Source: Blautia wexlerae DSM 19850 (GTDB lineage Bacteria; Bacillota; Clostridia; Lachnospirales; Lachnospiraceae). Taken from it: 64,000 bases of DNA. This document shows positions 27,077 through 34,313 of the stretch, piece after piece; the stretch's first letter is position 1; each line of letters opens with the position of its first letter. The stretch is from NCBI RefSeq assembly GCF_025148125.1, contig NZ_CP102267.1, positions 35,001 to 99,000 on the forward strand. Reading direction: 5' to 3'. The translations under genes and the position numbers were made by a program. The notes under the pieces were generated by a model. That model did no database searches. It saw only the letters and a program-made list of their open reading frames with translations, and was not told the DNA's origin.

Positions 27077-28279
27077 ATGGCTGCAATATATCTGGCACCG
27101 TTTTATCTGTTGGTATGCGTGTATATCCTGCTTCGCAGCCTGCACTGGTTTCAGGTACTGCATACGGTTTTTCGGAATGTGTGGGTGTGCAGGGGGATTG
27201 GACTTGTATATTTATTTGTAGTGTTTAGTATACTGATCGCATTTATGGCACCTGCATCAGGATTCAGGAGATTTATGAAGCTTCTGAGTAATTACTGGCT
27301 CGGTGTTTTGATGTATACACTTATGACTCTGGGAATCGCGGATGGATTGAGACTGTTACTGAAATATCCTCTTAGAAATTTTGCCTTTCCGGGGAGAGAA
27401 TTGCTTTTCAGTAATATGGGAACTGCTGTTGTGGGAGCTGTCTGTGCGGTGATCATTTCAACAGTCAGTATTTACGGAGTGCTCAGTGCCGGAAATATAC
27501 ATACAACGAAGTACAATATTTCTGTTGATAAAAAGGCAGGAAATATGAAGGAATTAAATGTGGTTCTGATCGCAGATCTTCATCTGGGATATAATATTGG
27601 ATGCAAGCAGATGGAGCAGATGACAGAGAAGATCAATGAGCAGAATCCGGATTTGGTGGTAGTGGCAGGAGATATTTTTGACAATGAATATGAGGCACTG
27701 GATGATCCGGAAAAACTGGCAGAGATATTGAGAGGAATTCGGTCGAAGTATGGTGTGTATGCATGTTACGGAAATCATGATATTCAGGAAAAGATCCTGG
27801 CAGGCTTCACCTTTGGCAGTAAGGAAAAGAAAGAGAGTACCCCGGAGATGGATGAGTTTCTGGAGAAAGCGGGGATTACGCTTCTGAGAGATGAGTATGT
27901 GCTCATTGATGATTCTTTTTATCTGTATGGAAGACCGGATTATGAGCGTCCGGGACGGGGGATTGATAAACGAAAGACTCCGCAGGAAATCACAGAGGGT
28001 ATGGATGTGTCACTGCCAGTGTTGGTTATCGATCATGAGCCGAGAGAACTTCAGGAACTGGCGGATACAGGTGTGGACGTAGATCTCTGCGGACATACCC
28101 ATGACGGACAGGTATTTCCGGGAAATATTGTGATCAGATTCTTCTGGGAAAATCCCTGTGGTTATCTGAAAAAAGGAAATATGCATAATATCGTTACATC
28201 CGGTGTAGGGCTTTTTGGACCGAATATGAGAGTTGGGACTAAAAGCGAAATTTGTGATGTCAGCATATGTTTTAACTGA
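27077..28279 (+). CDS. membrane-anchored metallophosphoesterase (YkuE-like)
   Basis: 400 aa. Four hydrophobic segments occupy the first about 150 residues (IYLAPFYLLVCVYILL, GLVYLFVVFSILIAFM, GVLMYTLMTLGIA, AVVGAVCAVIISTVSIYG). A calcineurin-like phosphoesterase domain follows with the full metal-binding set: VLIADLHLG, VVAGDIFDNE, GNHD, DHEP and GHTHDGQVFPG. The catalytic domain would face the outside or sit at the membrane surface. Relatives (YkuE, YaeI) are tied to envelope or lipid phosphoesters, with substrates mostly unproven. The start at 27077 follows AAAGGAGAC; an upstream ATG at 27008 has no SD. It is a single gene flanked by terminators. Confidence 0.88.
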   Translation: MAAIYLAPFYLLVCVYILLRSLHWFQVLHTVFRNVWVCRGIGLVYLFVVFSILIAFMAPASGFRRFMKLLSNYWLGVLMYTLMTLGIADGLRLLLKYPLRNFAFPGRELLFSNMGTAVVGAVCAVIISTVSIYGVLSAGNIHTTKYNISVDKKAGNMKELNVVLIADLHLGYNIGCKQMEQMTEKINEQNPDLVVVAGDIFDNEYEALDDPEKLAEILRGIRSKYGVYACYGNHDIQEKILAGFTFGSKEKKESTPEMDEFLEKAGITLLRDEYVLIDDSFYLYGRPDYERPGRGIDKRKTPQEITEGMDVSLPVLVIDHEPRELQELADTGVDVDLCGHTHDGQVFPGNIVIRFFWENPCGYLKKGNMHNIVTSGVGLFGPNMRVGTKSEICDVSICFN

Positions 28280-28286
28280 ATCAAGT

Positions 28287-28350
28287 AAGTCCCCGGCTTC
28301 AACTGCCTGTTGATTTTTGCGGTTGGAGCCGGGGACTTGTCTGTTTTGTT
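28287..28350. terminator. strong terminator between convergent genes
   Basis: AAGTCCCCGGCT and AGCCGGGGACTT form a GC-rich stem (with further AAC/GTT pairing) and are followed on the plus strand by TGTCTGTTTTGTTAC. It can stop transcripts from both sides, the T-rich tail favouring the plus strand. Confidence 0.82.
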
Positions 28351-28371
28351 ACTCTTAATCTGAGTTTATGC

Positions 28372-29835
28372 TCAGTCGAGAGCTTTCTCACTCATTTCTT
28401 CCAGAAGATCTTTTTTCAGATCCCAGAGTTTCTGAGAAAGGTCTACATATACTTTCTGAGGATTTACGAAACGTCTGGATTCATCCCAGAGAGTATTCTG
28501 CTCTTTCTGGCAGTATTCGCGAAGTTCCATAACAGATGGAGATTCATAGACCCGTTTACCTTCTCTGATGACAGGAACGAGAAGTTCGCGTACTTCATAG
28601 GTTCCGCCGAGAACTTTTGTCTTTTTCCAGGTATCGATTGGATCAAAGAGAACCATGTTCTGGTCTGCATCAAGCTTTTCATCAGCAAGGCAGATAAGAT
28701 CTGCCCTGATTTTTCCGGTTTTCTTATTATAGAGACGATATACGGTTTTATTTCCAGGGTTGGTTACTTTCTCTGTGTTTTCGGAAAGCTTGATCTTAGG
28801 TGTAAATTCGGTACTGTCTGCATCTTTGACAGCAGCAAGTTTGTATACACCGCCGAATGCAGGATTATCGTTGGCGGTGATCAGCCGTGTTCCGACACCC
28901 CAGGAATTAATCTTGGCATCCTGAGCCTTCAGGCTCTCAATGAGATATTCGTCCAGATCGCTGGAAGCGGAAATAACTGCATCGTCAAATCCGGCAGCAG
29001 CAAGCATCTTATATGCTTCTTTGGAAAGGTAGGCAAGATCACCACTGTCGATACGGATACCGTATTTGGTAAGCGGAATACCTTCTTCGCGCATTTCCTC
29101 AAATACACGAATTGCATTTGGAACACCGGATTTCAGGACATCATAGGTATCTACCAGTAAGGTGCAGGCATTGGGATAAAGTTTGGCATAGGTTTTGAAT
29201 GCGGTATATTCATCCGGGAAGCTCATGATCCAGCTGTGTGCGTGAGTTCCAAGGACCGGTACGTCGAACATTTTGCCTGTGAGAACACAGGAAGTACCGG
29301 CACATCCACCGATGACTGCGGCACGTGCGCCAAAGATACCTGCATCCGGTCCCTGGGCACGACGCAGACCAAATTCCATGATCGCATCACCTTTTGCAGC
29401 ATAGCAAACACGGGCTGCTTTGGTAGCAATGAGGCTCTGGTGATTGATGATATTCAGGATTGCTGTCTCTACAAGCTGAGCTTCCATGATAGGTGCTACA
29501 ACTTTGACAAGCGGTTCTCTTGGGAAGACAACTGTTCCCTCAGGAATTGCATAGATATCACCTGTGAAACGGAAGTTGCTTAAATATTCAAGGAAGTCCT
29601 CTTCAAAAGTATTCAGACTTCTGAGATATTCGATATCTTCATCTGTGAATTTAAGATTCTCAATATATTCAATCATCTGTTCCAGTCCGGCAGTGATGGC
29701 AAATGCACCTCCGCATGGATTGGTACGGTAAAACATATCGAAGATAACAGTCTGGTTTGTTGGGTTCTTAAAATAGCCCTGCATCATAGTAAGTTCATAA
29801 AGGTCTGTGAGCAGAGTAAGATTATTAGCTCTCAT
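28372..29835 (-). CDS. pncB: nicotinate phosphoribosyltransferase
   Basis: 487 aa, length typical of the Gram-positive type. Landmarks: LLTDLYELTMMQGYFK at the start, EFGLRRAQGPDAGIFGARAA, GTHAHSWIMSFPDEYTAF (region of the phosphorylated His), LVDTYDVLKSGVPNAI and GIRIDSGDLAYLSKEA for substrate binding. It converts nicotinate, PRPP and ATP to nicotinate mononucleotide, the first step of NAD salvage. AAAGGAGAG precedes the ATG. It is a single gene on the minus strand, with a leader of roughly 100-150 nt. Confidence 0.95.
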   Translation of the reverse strand: MRANNLTLLTDLYELTMMQGYFKNPTNQTVIFDMFYRTNPCGGAFAITAGLEQMIEYIENLKFTDEDIEYLRSLNTFEEDFLEYLSNFRFTGDIYAIPEGTVVFPREPLVKVVAPIMEAQLVETAILNIINHQSLIATKAARVCYAAKGDAIMEFGLRRAQGPDAGIFGARAAVIGGCAGTSCVLTGKMFDVPVLGTHAHSWIMSFPDEYTAFKTYAKLYPNACTLLVDTYDVLKSGVPNAIRVFEEMREEGIPLTKYGIRIDSGDLAYLSKEAYKMLAAAGFDDAVISASSDLDEYLIESLKAQDAKINSWGVGTRLITANDNPAFGGVYKLAAVKDADSTEFTPKIKLSENTEKVTNPGNKTVYRLYNKKTGKIRADLICLADEKLDADQNMVLFDPIDTWKKTKVLGGTYEVRELLVPVIREGKRVYESPSVMELREYCQKEQNTLWDESRRFVNPQKVYVDLSQKLWDLKKDLLEEMSEKALD

Positions 29836-30083
29836 ATATAGCTCTCCTTTTTGGTTAATAATAATATCTCATTATGAGAACAAAATTATTATTAAAATTT
29901 CCTCGTAAAAATATTTCCTGCTGTTTTAGAGTTCTGCGAAAGACATTATTATAAACAGCAATAAGTTTTTATTGATTATAGCATAATTTCACTCTGAGTA
30001 CATAAAAAAAGTCCCGGAAATAGGCGGTATTTTCATGTTTTTGAAGAAAAATAAAAAAAATTAAAAAAATTTCAAAAAAGGGG
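29836..30083. other. intergenic region between divergent pncB and tRNA-Gln
   Basis: No gene is seen. It holds the leader of pncB (minus strand), with a TATAAT on the minus strand near 29990 lacking a convincing -35 partner. Long A/T runs at 30040-30080 form an AT-rich upstream region before the tRNA-Gln promoter. Confidence 0.6.
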
Positions 30084-30112
30084 TTGCATTTTCCGGAAGA
30101 CTATTATATAAT
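30084..30112 (+). promoter_or_regulatory. promoter of tRNA-Gln
   Basis: TTGCAT (30084-30089), 17-nt spacer, TATAAT (30107-30112), preceded by an A/T-rich UP-like stretch. The mature tRNA begins about 33 nt after the predicted start. Confidence 0.85.
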
Positions 30113-30151
30113 ACCAATTGTCGCGAACGAAGTAGCGAAAACAAAACATAA

Positions 30152-30223
30152 AGGGCTATCGCCAAACGGTAAGGCAACGGACTCTGACTCCGTCAGTTCA
30201 AGGTTCGAATCCTTGTAGCCCTG
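30152..30223 (+). tRNA. tRNA-Gln (CTG)
   Basis: Acceptor AGGGCTA/TAGCCCT, anticodon stem ACGGA/TCCGT with loop CTCTGAC (anticodon CTG), T-loop TTCGAAT. Its 3' part is repeated exactly at 34184-34233, so this gene appears to be the integration site of the island that follows. Confidence 0.94.
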
Positions 30224-30226
30224 CTA
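30177..30226 (+). repeat. left 50-bp direct repeat (candidate attL in tRNA-Gln)
   Basis: Runs from the anticodon stem of tRNA-Gln to three bases past its end and is identical to 34184-34233. Weaker similarity continues through the terminator hairpin on both sides. This is the arrangement left by tyrosine-integrase elements at tRNA 3' ends. Confidence 0.85.
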
Positions 30227-30227
30227 A

Positions 30228-30258
30228 ATGAGACATCTCGGTATGAGGTGTCTTTTTT
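30228..30258 (+). terminator. terminator of tRNA-Gln
   Basis: GACATCTC / GAGGTGTC stem with a GTAT loop, followed by eight T. Confidence 0.92.
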
Positions 30259-30309
30259 TTGTGTGACTTGAAGGAGTGTGGGTCTTTTTCCTTTTTTATT
30301 GAAAAATTT

Positions 30310-30335
30310 TGTAACCTATGTATAATTTTTTCGAC
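30310..30335 (+). promoter_or_regulatory. candidate ECF (SigX/SigW-like) autoregulatory promoter
   Basis: TGTAAC (30310-30315), 16-nt spacer, CGAC (30332-30335), matching the B. subtilis SigX-type pattern. It lies 70 bp before an ECF sigma gene. A sigma-A promoter, TTGAAA-16-TATAAT (30299-30326), overlaps it and could give basal expression. Confidence 0.62.
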
Positions 30336-30405
30336 TTATATAATAAGAAGATGATATCCTGCAGGAATAATCATATCTTATTGAAACAATAAAAGGAGAA
30401 ATGCG

Positions 30406-30960
30406 GTGGAGGATATAAAAATTATCGAGTTGTTTTTTAACAGAGATGAAACGGCAATTCAGGAGTTAAGCAATAAGTATTCGGGTTATTGTTATAAAAT
30501 TGTATGGAATCTTTTAAATAATCATGAGGATGTGGAAGAATGTTTAAATGATACGTGGCTTGCTGCGTGGGAATATATACCACCCAGGAGGCCGTCTGTA
30601 TTATCTGCATATGTTGGAAAAATTGCACGAGGATTTGCAATTGATTGTTTTCGTAAAAAGCAGGCTGCGAAGCGCATGGATGGGCATGTTGCTGACGTTT
30701 GTGGTGAAATGGATGAATTAAGCTTTTCTTATGTAGTGGATGAAAAAATCGCGGAAAAAGAACTGATAAAAATCATAGAAAATTTTCTGAGAAAACTGTC
30801 AGATTCAGACAGGGATATTTTTATCAGGCGTTATTGGTATCTGGATTCCATAAAGGATATTGCGAAAAGACATGGCGTATCCCAAGGGTGTATTAAAACA
30901 AATTTATGCCGTAATCGAAAAAAACTATATCGTATTTTGAAACGTGAGGTGTTGATATGA
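30406..30960 (+). CDS. ECF-type RNA polymerase sigma factor
   Basis: 184 aa. Region 2 (about 10-75) shows the ECF pattern CYKIVWNLLNNHEDVEECLNDT followed by WLAAWEYIPPRRPSVLSAYV. Region 4 (about 125-180) has LSDSDRDIFIRRYWYLDSIKDIAKRHGVSQG and an arginine-rich end. It directs RNA polymerase to alternative promoters. The start is a GTG with AAAGGAGAA upstream. Its stop overlaps the ATG of the DUF4179 gene (ATGA), a standard sigma/anti-sigma arrangement. A TGTAAC-16-CGAC motif upstream suggests autoregulation. The signal is unknown. Confidence 0.9.
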   Translation: MEDIKIIELFFNRDETAIQELSNKYSGYCYKIVWNLLNNHEDVEECLNDTWLAAWEYIPPRRPSVLSAYVGKIARGFAIDCFRKKQAAKRMDGHVADVCGEMDELSFSYVVDEKIAEKELIKIIENFLRKLSDSDRDIFIRRYWYLDSIKDIAKRHGVSQGCIKTNLCRNRKKLYRILKREVLI

Positions 30961-32180
30961 AAAAATACTTAGACTTTTCACAAGAGTTTGGAAAGGTTGA
31001 TGAAGAACTGATAGCAGAAGCAGGAAAACCATGGACAATAAAGAGAGGCGATATTTTCAGGCTGTACAGGCGAAAAATCGGTCAGGCAGCAGCAATCCTT
31101 TTGGCTTTTATCACAGTGGCTGGTAATTCGCATGTTCAGGCGGCAGTTAAAGAATTTACTACAAAAATAGGAGAGCTGATGGGATTTTCCAAAGATTTGT
31201 CTGCCTATACAGAAGTGATAAATCAGGTACAGACAAAGAGTGGGATATCATTAACAATCAACGAAGTAATTTTGGATAATTATAGTTTGATTGTATCAGT
31301 AAAACCTGACTATGAAGAAAAAAAGAAAGAATCTCTATATTTATGGATTAATGATGAAAAAACATTGATTAATGGTAAGCGATATCAGAGTTTTAGCAGC
31401 ACGACAAGGCTAATGGATTTGGACTCTTATACAAAATATGAGATGGATACAGAAATGGTTCTGATGCAGGAGTATGATGGTGTGGAACTGCCAGCTGGAG
31501 AAACAGAGATACATCTTGTTTTGGATGTGGGAAGTAGCGCGCCAATTTCTGAGAAAAATCGTTCTGAGAATATTACGGAGTTTGTTTATGACTTTACTAT
31601 TACAGCAGAGCAATTAAAAGAGCAGACGATACGAAAGAAAATGAATATGGAAATTTCAGGTGGAGATGGAGGTAATCTGATTTTAAAGGAACTTGCGATG
31701 AACGATTTACATTCCAGGATTACGGCACTTGGGGTGACTCCGGATGATAAATGGCTTAATGAATATGAATTGAAACTGAAAGGCACAGATAGTTTTGGCA
31801 ATCCAGTGAGTTTTGAAGGTGCAGGATTTGGACCGGAAAATGAATTGAGGTTCGAAACCAGTGTTTTTGGTGACTATGAAGAAGGCGATGTAGTTGATGA
31901 GGATAACTTCCAGATGTCGCTGCCAGACAAAAACTGTCAATATCTCGATTTACAATTGTATCAGAGAAAAATCCGGTGGGATTTACAATCAGCAGAACAA
32001 CTGGATGATGAATATTATGTACAGGAAAAAACTGATTCTGACGAGATATATTCAAAAGAAAATAATTATGGATGGGAACCGGTTGGGGAGAAGTTTCGAA
32101 TCCAAATAGATGAAGATTTAGATATTGCTGATAAAATTATTGGTGGTGCTGGTGAACCAACATATATAGATCTTAAGTAA
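30957..32180 (+). CDS. DUF4179-type membrane protein, probable anti-sigma factor
   Basis: 407 aa. A short cytoplasmic N-terminus (1-42) is followed by one membrane segment (about 45-62, AAAILLAFITVAGNSHV) and a large extracytoplasmic domain. That domain begins DUF4179-like, with ISLTINEVILDNYSLIVSVK and polar beta-rich sequence. Proteins of this family are encoded next to ECF sigma factors in many Clostridia. They are believed to hold the sigma factor through the N-terminal segment and sense conditions outside. The four-base overlap with the sigma gene supports this. The stop codon lies in a 47-nt palindromic repeat (32177-32223). Confidence 0.82.
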   Translation: MKKYLDFSQEFGKVDEELIAEAGKPWTIKRGDIFRLYRRKIGQAAAILLAFITVAGNSHVQAAVKEFTTKIGELMGFSKDLSAYTEVINQVQTKSGISLTINEVILDNYSLIVSVKPDYEEKKKESLYLWINDEKTLINGKRYQSFSSTTRLMDLDSYTKYEMDTEMVLMQEYDGVELPAGETEIHLVLDVGSSAPISEKNRSENITEFVYDFTITAEQLKEQTIRKKMNMEISGGDGGNLILKELAMNDLHSRITALGVTPDDKWLNEYELKLKGTDSFGNPVSFEGAGFGPENELRFETSVFGDYEEGDVVDEDNFQMSLPDKNCQYLDLQLYQRKIRWDLQSAEQLDDEYYVQEKTDSDEIYSKENNYGWEPVGEKFRIQIDEDLDIADKIIGGAGEPTYIDLK

Positions 32181-32223
32181 CCATTCAGCAGTCTATTATC
32201 TTGCAAGGATGCTGAACAGTTAC
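32177..32223 (+). repeat. 47-nt interspersed palindromic repeat, copy 1
   Basis: Imperfect palindrome beginning GTAACCATTCAGCA and ending TGCTGAACAGTTAC. The reverse complement of 36788-36833 is clearly related, with matching arms and GGTCT/AGTCT, TA and GCAA blocks inside. It overlaps the DUF4179 stop codon and may act as its terminator or mRNA end. Confidence 0.68.
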
Positions 32224-32259
32224 TAAAAGATAGGTAGTGTAAAATAGTTTGTATTTTTT

Positions 32260-32472
32260 ATGGCAGTTGCAAAGGAACAAATTCGACAGATCATCTCAGA
32301 AAACAACAGTAATAGCGTTGCAGATATATACACGCTTCTGAAAGAAAGTTTCAAGGATATCTTGCAGGAGCTGATATTGGATCACATAAAAATTCAGCAA
32401 ATATTTTTGTCACAGGTGAAACTATGGAAAAAATGGGGATTTTTAGTTGTAAGGAGCTTATCTGGTAATTGA
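32260..32472 (+). pseudogene. IS256-family transposase, N-terminal fragment
   Basis: The first about 38 residues (MAVAKEQIRQIISENNSNSV, then ADIYTLLKESFKDILQEL) match the start of Mutator/IS256-family transposases, whose full length is about 400 aa. After that the frame runs into unrelated sequence and stops at residue 70. No catalytic DDE region remains, so it is a truncated remnant inside the island. There is no SD of note. Confidence 0.72.
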
Positions 32473-32485
32473 GAAAAGTATATCC

Positions 32486-32953
32486 ATGGTAAAAAATCGA
32501 AATAAAGAATCTGATGAAGAAAACAACTATGTATCTCTGGAAGGTAGCACTAAGAATCAAAAGGCAAGAACGATAGAACTGAATAAAGAAGCAAAATATA
32601 TCTTACAGAAAATAAAATACAGTCGGGACAGCAGTCTGCCAGATGAATTTATAGTGACCACAAAAACGGGAAAGATTAATACAGCTTCTAATTTAGAACA
32701 CCGCATGAAAGTTATTATGAAAAATGTAGAATTACAGGGAGTTAAAGGTGGATTGCATATTTTCAGAAAAACATTTGCAACCAGAATGTATGAAAGTGGT
32801 GCACGAGTAGAGGAGATAGCTGCCTATATTGGTGATCTTGAGTCAACAACTCAAAAATATTATATTGCTATCCGTAAAAAGGTAGTTTCAAATGGAGAGG
32901 TACGACAGGTTGTTAAACTTCCCGGAATAAAAGAAGAGACAACTGTAGCGTAA
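32486..32953 (+). pseudogene. tyrosine integrase, C-terminal fragment
   Basis: 155 codons resembling the catalytic half of phage-type integrases. The HxxR box is seen as GLHIFRKTFATRMYESG and the region around the second His plus the nucleophile as IGDLESTTQKYY, with the usual GH changed to GD. The N-terminal arm-binding and core-binding domains and the first catalytic Arg region are missing, and no ribosome binding site precedes the first ATG. It is probably the remains of the enzyme that inserted the island at tRNA-Gln, 1.2 kb from the right repeat. Confidence 0.75.
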
Positions 32954-33055
32954 AAGATTTGCTCAGCATAGGAGCTTTTGTCGAAATGTTTTTTCGAGGG
33001 AAACTTGCTGAAAATAGATGCTTGTGGTAACATAAAAATAGAAGAAGTAGAAGAC

Positions 33056-34096
33056 ATGCTTGCGGGAGATGATGATTATGGAACGGCAAACAGATATAGC
33101 CAGACAATAGAACTGGCGGCAGACAGAGCACGATATGATGAATGTGCGAAAAAATTGCTGACGTATAAAGCAGTTATTGCCTGGATTTTGAAGTCTTGTA
33201 CAAAAGAGTTTTTGCAGTATAGCGTAAAATTTATCTGCGATAATTGTCTGAATGAAAATGTGGAGTTATCGGAACATGCAGTCCATCAGGATCAGCTGAA
33301 TCGTGATGAAAGACTAAATGGCGATAAACGTTTGGATGGTTTAAACACAGAGGCAAATGCTGTCAAAGACCAGACAGTGTATTATGATATTCGTTTTAAA
33401 GCAACCCTGCCAGAGAGCAAAGAGCCGGTACAGCTTATTATAAATCTGGAGATTCAGTTAAATGATACACCGGGATATCCACTGGTAACAAGAGGTTTCT
33501 ACTATTGTGCCAGAATGATTTCAGAGCAGTATGGAACGGTCTTTACAGATGAACATTATGAGAAGATACAGAAGGTATATAGTATCTGGATATGTCCTGA
33601 TCCGGCGAAGAAAAGGAAGAATGGAATATTCAGATATCATACCGTTGAAGATTCTGTTCGTGGTAACTCGTTTGTGAAATCAGAAGCATATGACCTTATG
33701 GAAGTTGTCATACTTAATCTTGGTGATGCGGATGAAAGCAGTGATCTGGAAATTCTGGATTTGTTAAATGTGCTGTTTTCAACAACTGCAACACCAGAAG
33801 AAAAGAAGAAACGTTTAAATGATGAGTTTGATATTGCAATGACAGCAGAGTTTGAAAGTGAGGTGCGTGATATGTGTAATTTAAGTAAAGCACTTGTTGA
33901 GCAGGGCATTGAACAAGGCATTGAACGGGGAATCGAACAAGGTATTGGAAAAGGAATCGAACAGAAAAATTTATCATTGGCAAAAATGATGATTGAAGGT
34001 AACGAACCAATAGATAAGATTGCGAAATATACAGGATATGGAATTGACAGAATCAAGGAAATTGCAGAACAGATGAAAACACCTGTATCAGTATAA
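33056..34096 (+). CDS. Rpn/PD-(D/E)XK nuclease-family (putative transposase) protein
   Basis: 346 aa from the Met at 33056. The start is uncertain, since the frame is open further upstream and the SD is weak (GAAGAAGTAGAAG). It begins GTANRYSQTIELAADRARYDECAKKLLTYK, typical of this Lachnospiraceae family. The nuclease core shows YYDIRF and LIINLEIQL (Asp and Glu-x-Gln). Toward the end a run of EQGIEQGIERGIEQG-type repeats is followed by a short helical tail (DKIAKYTGYGIDRIKEIAE). Members are annotated as PD-(D/E)XK nuclease family transposases or Rpn recombination-promoting nucleases. They are often multicopy and may be defence or mobile-DNA proteins. Confidence 0.75.
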   Translation: MLAGDDDYGTANRYSQTIELAADRARYDECAKKLLTYKAVIAWILKSCTKEFLQYSVKFICDNCLNENVELSEHAVHQDQLNRDERLNGDKRLDGLNTEANAVKDQTVYYDIRFKATLPESKEPVQLIINLEIQLNDTPGYPLVTRGFYYCARMISEQYGTVFTDEHYEKIQKVYSIWICPDPAKKRKNGIFRYHTVEDSVRGNSFVKSEAYDLMEVVILNLGDADESSDLEILDLLNVLFSTTATPEEKKKRLNDEFDIAMTAEFESEVRDMCNLSKALVEQGIEQGIERGIEQGIGKGIEQKNLSLAKMMIEGNEPIDKIAKYTGYGIDRIKEIAEQMKTPVSV

Positions 34097-34183
34097 GAAA
34101 TCTGATAGGTCAATTTATAGGTCAATTTAAAAAATTATAAGGCGAGGAAGCCTGAATTTACAGGGATTCTGACGCATGTTCTG

Positions 34184-34233
34184 ACGGACTCTGACTCCGT
34201 CAGTTCAAGGTTCGAATCCTTGTAGCCCTGCTA
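34184..34233 (+). repeat. right 50-bp direct repeat (candidate attR)
   Basis: Identical to 30177-30226, the 3' part of tRNA-Gln. The 5' third of the tRNA is absent here (preceded by GGGATTCTGACGCATGTTCTG), so no functional tRNA is encoded. Confidence 0.85.
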
Positions 34234-34266
34234 CATGAGGCACCTCGGTATGAGGTGCTTTTTTGT
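34234..34266 (+). terminator. duplicated tRNA-Gln terminator
   Basis: GGCACCTC / GAGGTGCT hairpin plus TTTTT, related to the terminator at 30228-30258. It shows that the repeat extends beyond the exact 50 bp. Confidence 0.75.
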
Positions 34267-34313
34267 GCTATAAGAGAAACTGAAATTTTTTGGAAGTGAA
34301 AGGTAAGATTAAG

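Larger units (their letters stand above)
30227..34183 (+). mobile_element. degraded integrative element/genomic island at tRNA-Gln
   Basis: About 4 kb bounded by 50-bp direct repeats of the tRNA-Gln 3' part. It carries an ECF sigma/DUF4179 operon, an IS256 transposase N-terminal fragment, a tyrosine integrase C-terminal fragment and an Rpn-type nuclease-domain gene. Base composition is lower in GC than the neighbours by eye. With the integrase broken it should not be self-mobile. The sigma/anti-sigma pair could be cargo or could have been present before the insertion of other parts. Confidence 0.7.

Noticed and set aside
28464..29583. Frames opposite and within pncB
   Set aside because: Shadows of the pncB coding sequence without start signals.
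32486..32953. Functional phage integrase
   Set aside because: N-terminal domains and the first catalytic Arg region are absent, the GH motif is GD, and there is no ribosome binding site.
34184..34233. Second tRNA-Gln gene
   Set aside because: Only the 3' part from the anticodon stem onward is present; the acceptor 5' strand and D-arm are missing, so it is an attachment-site remnant.
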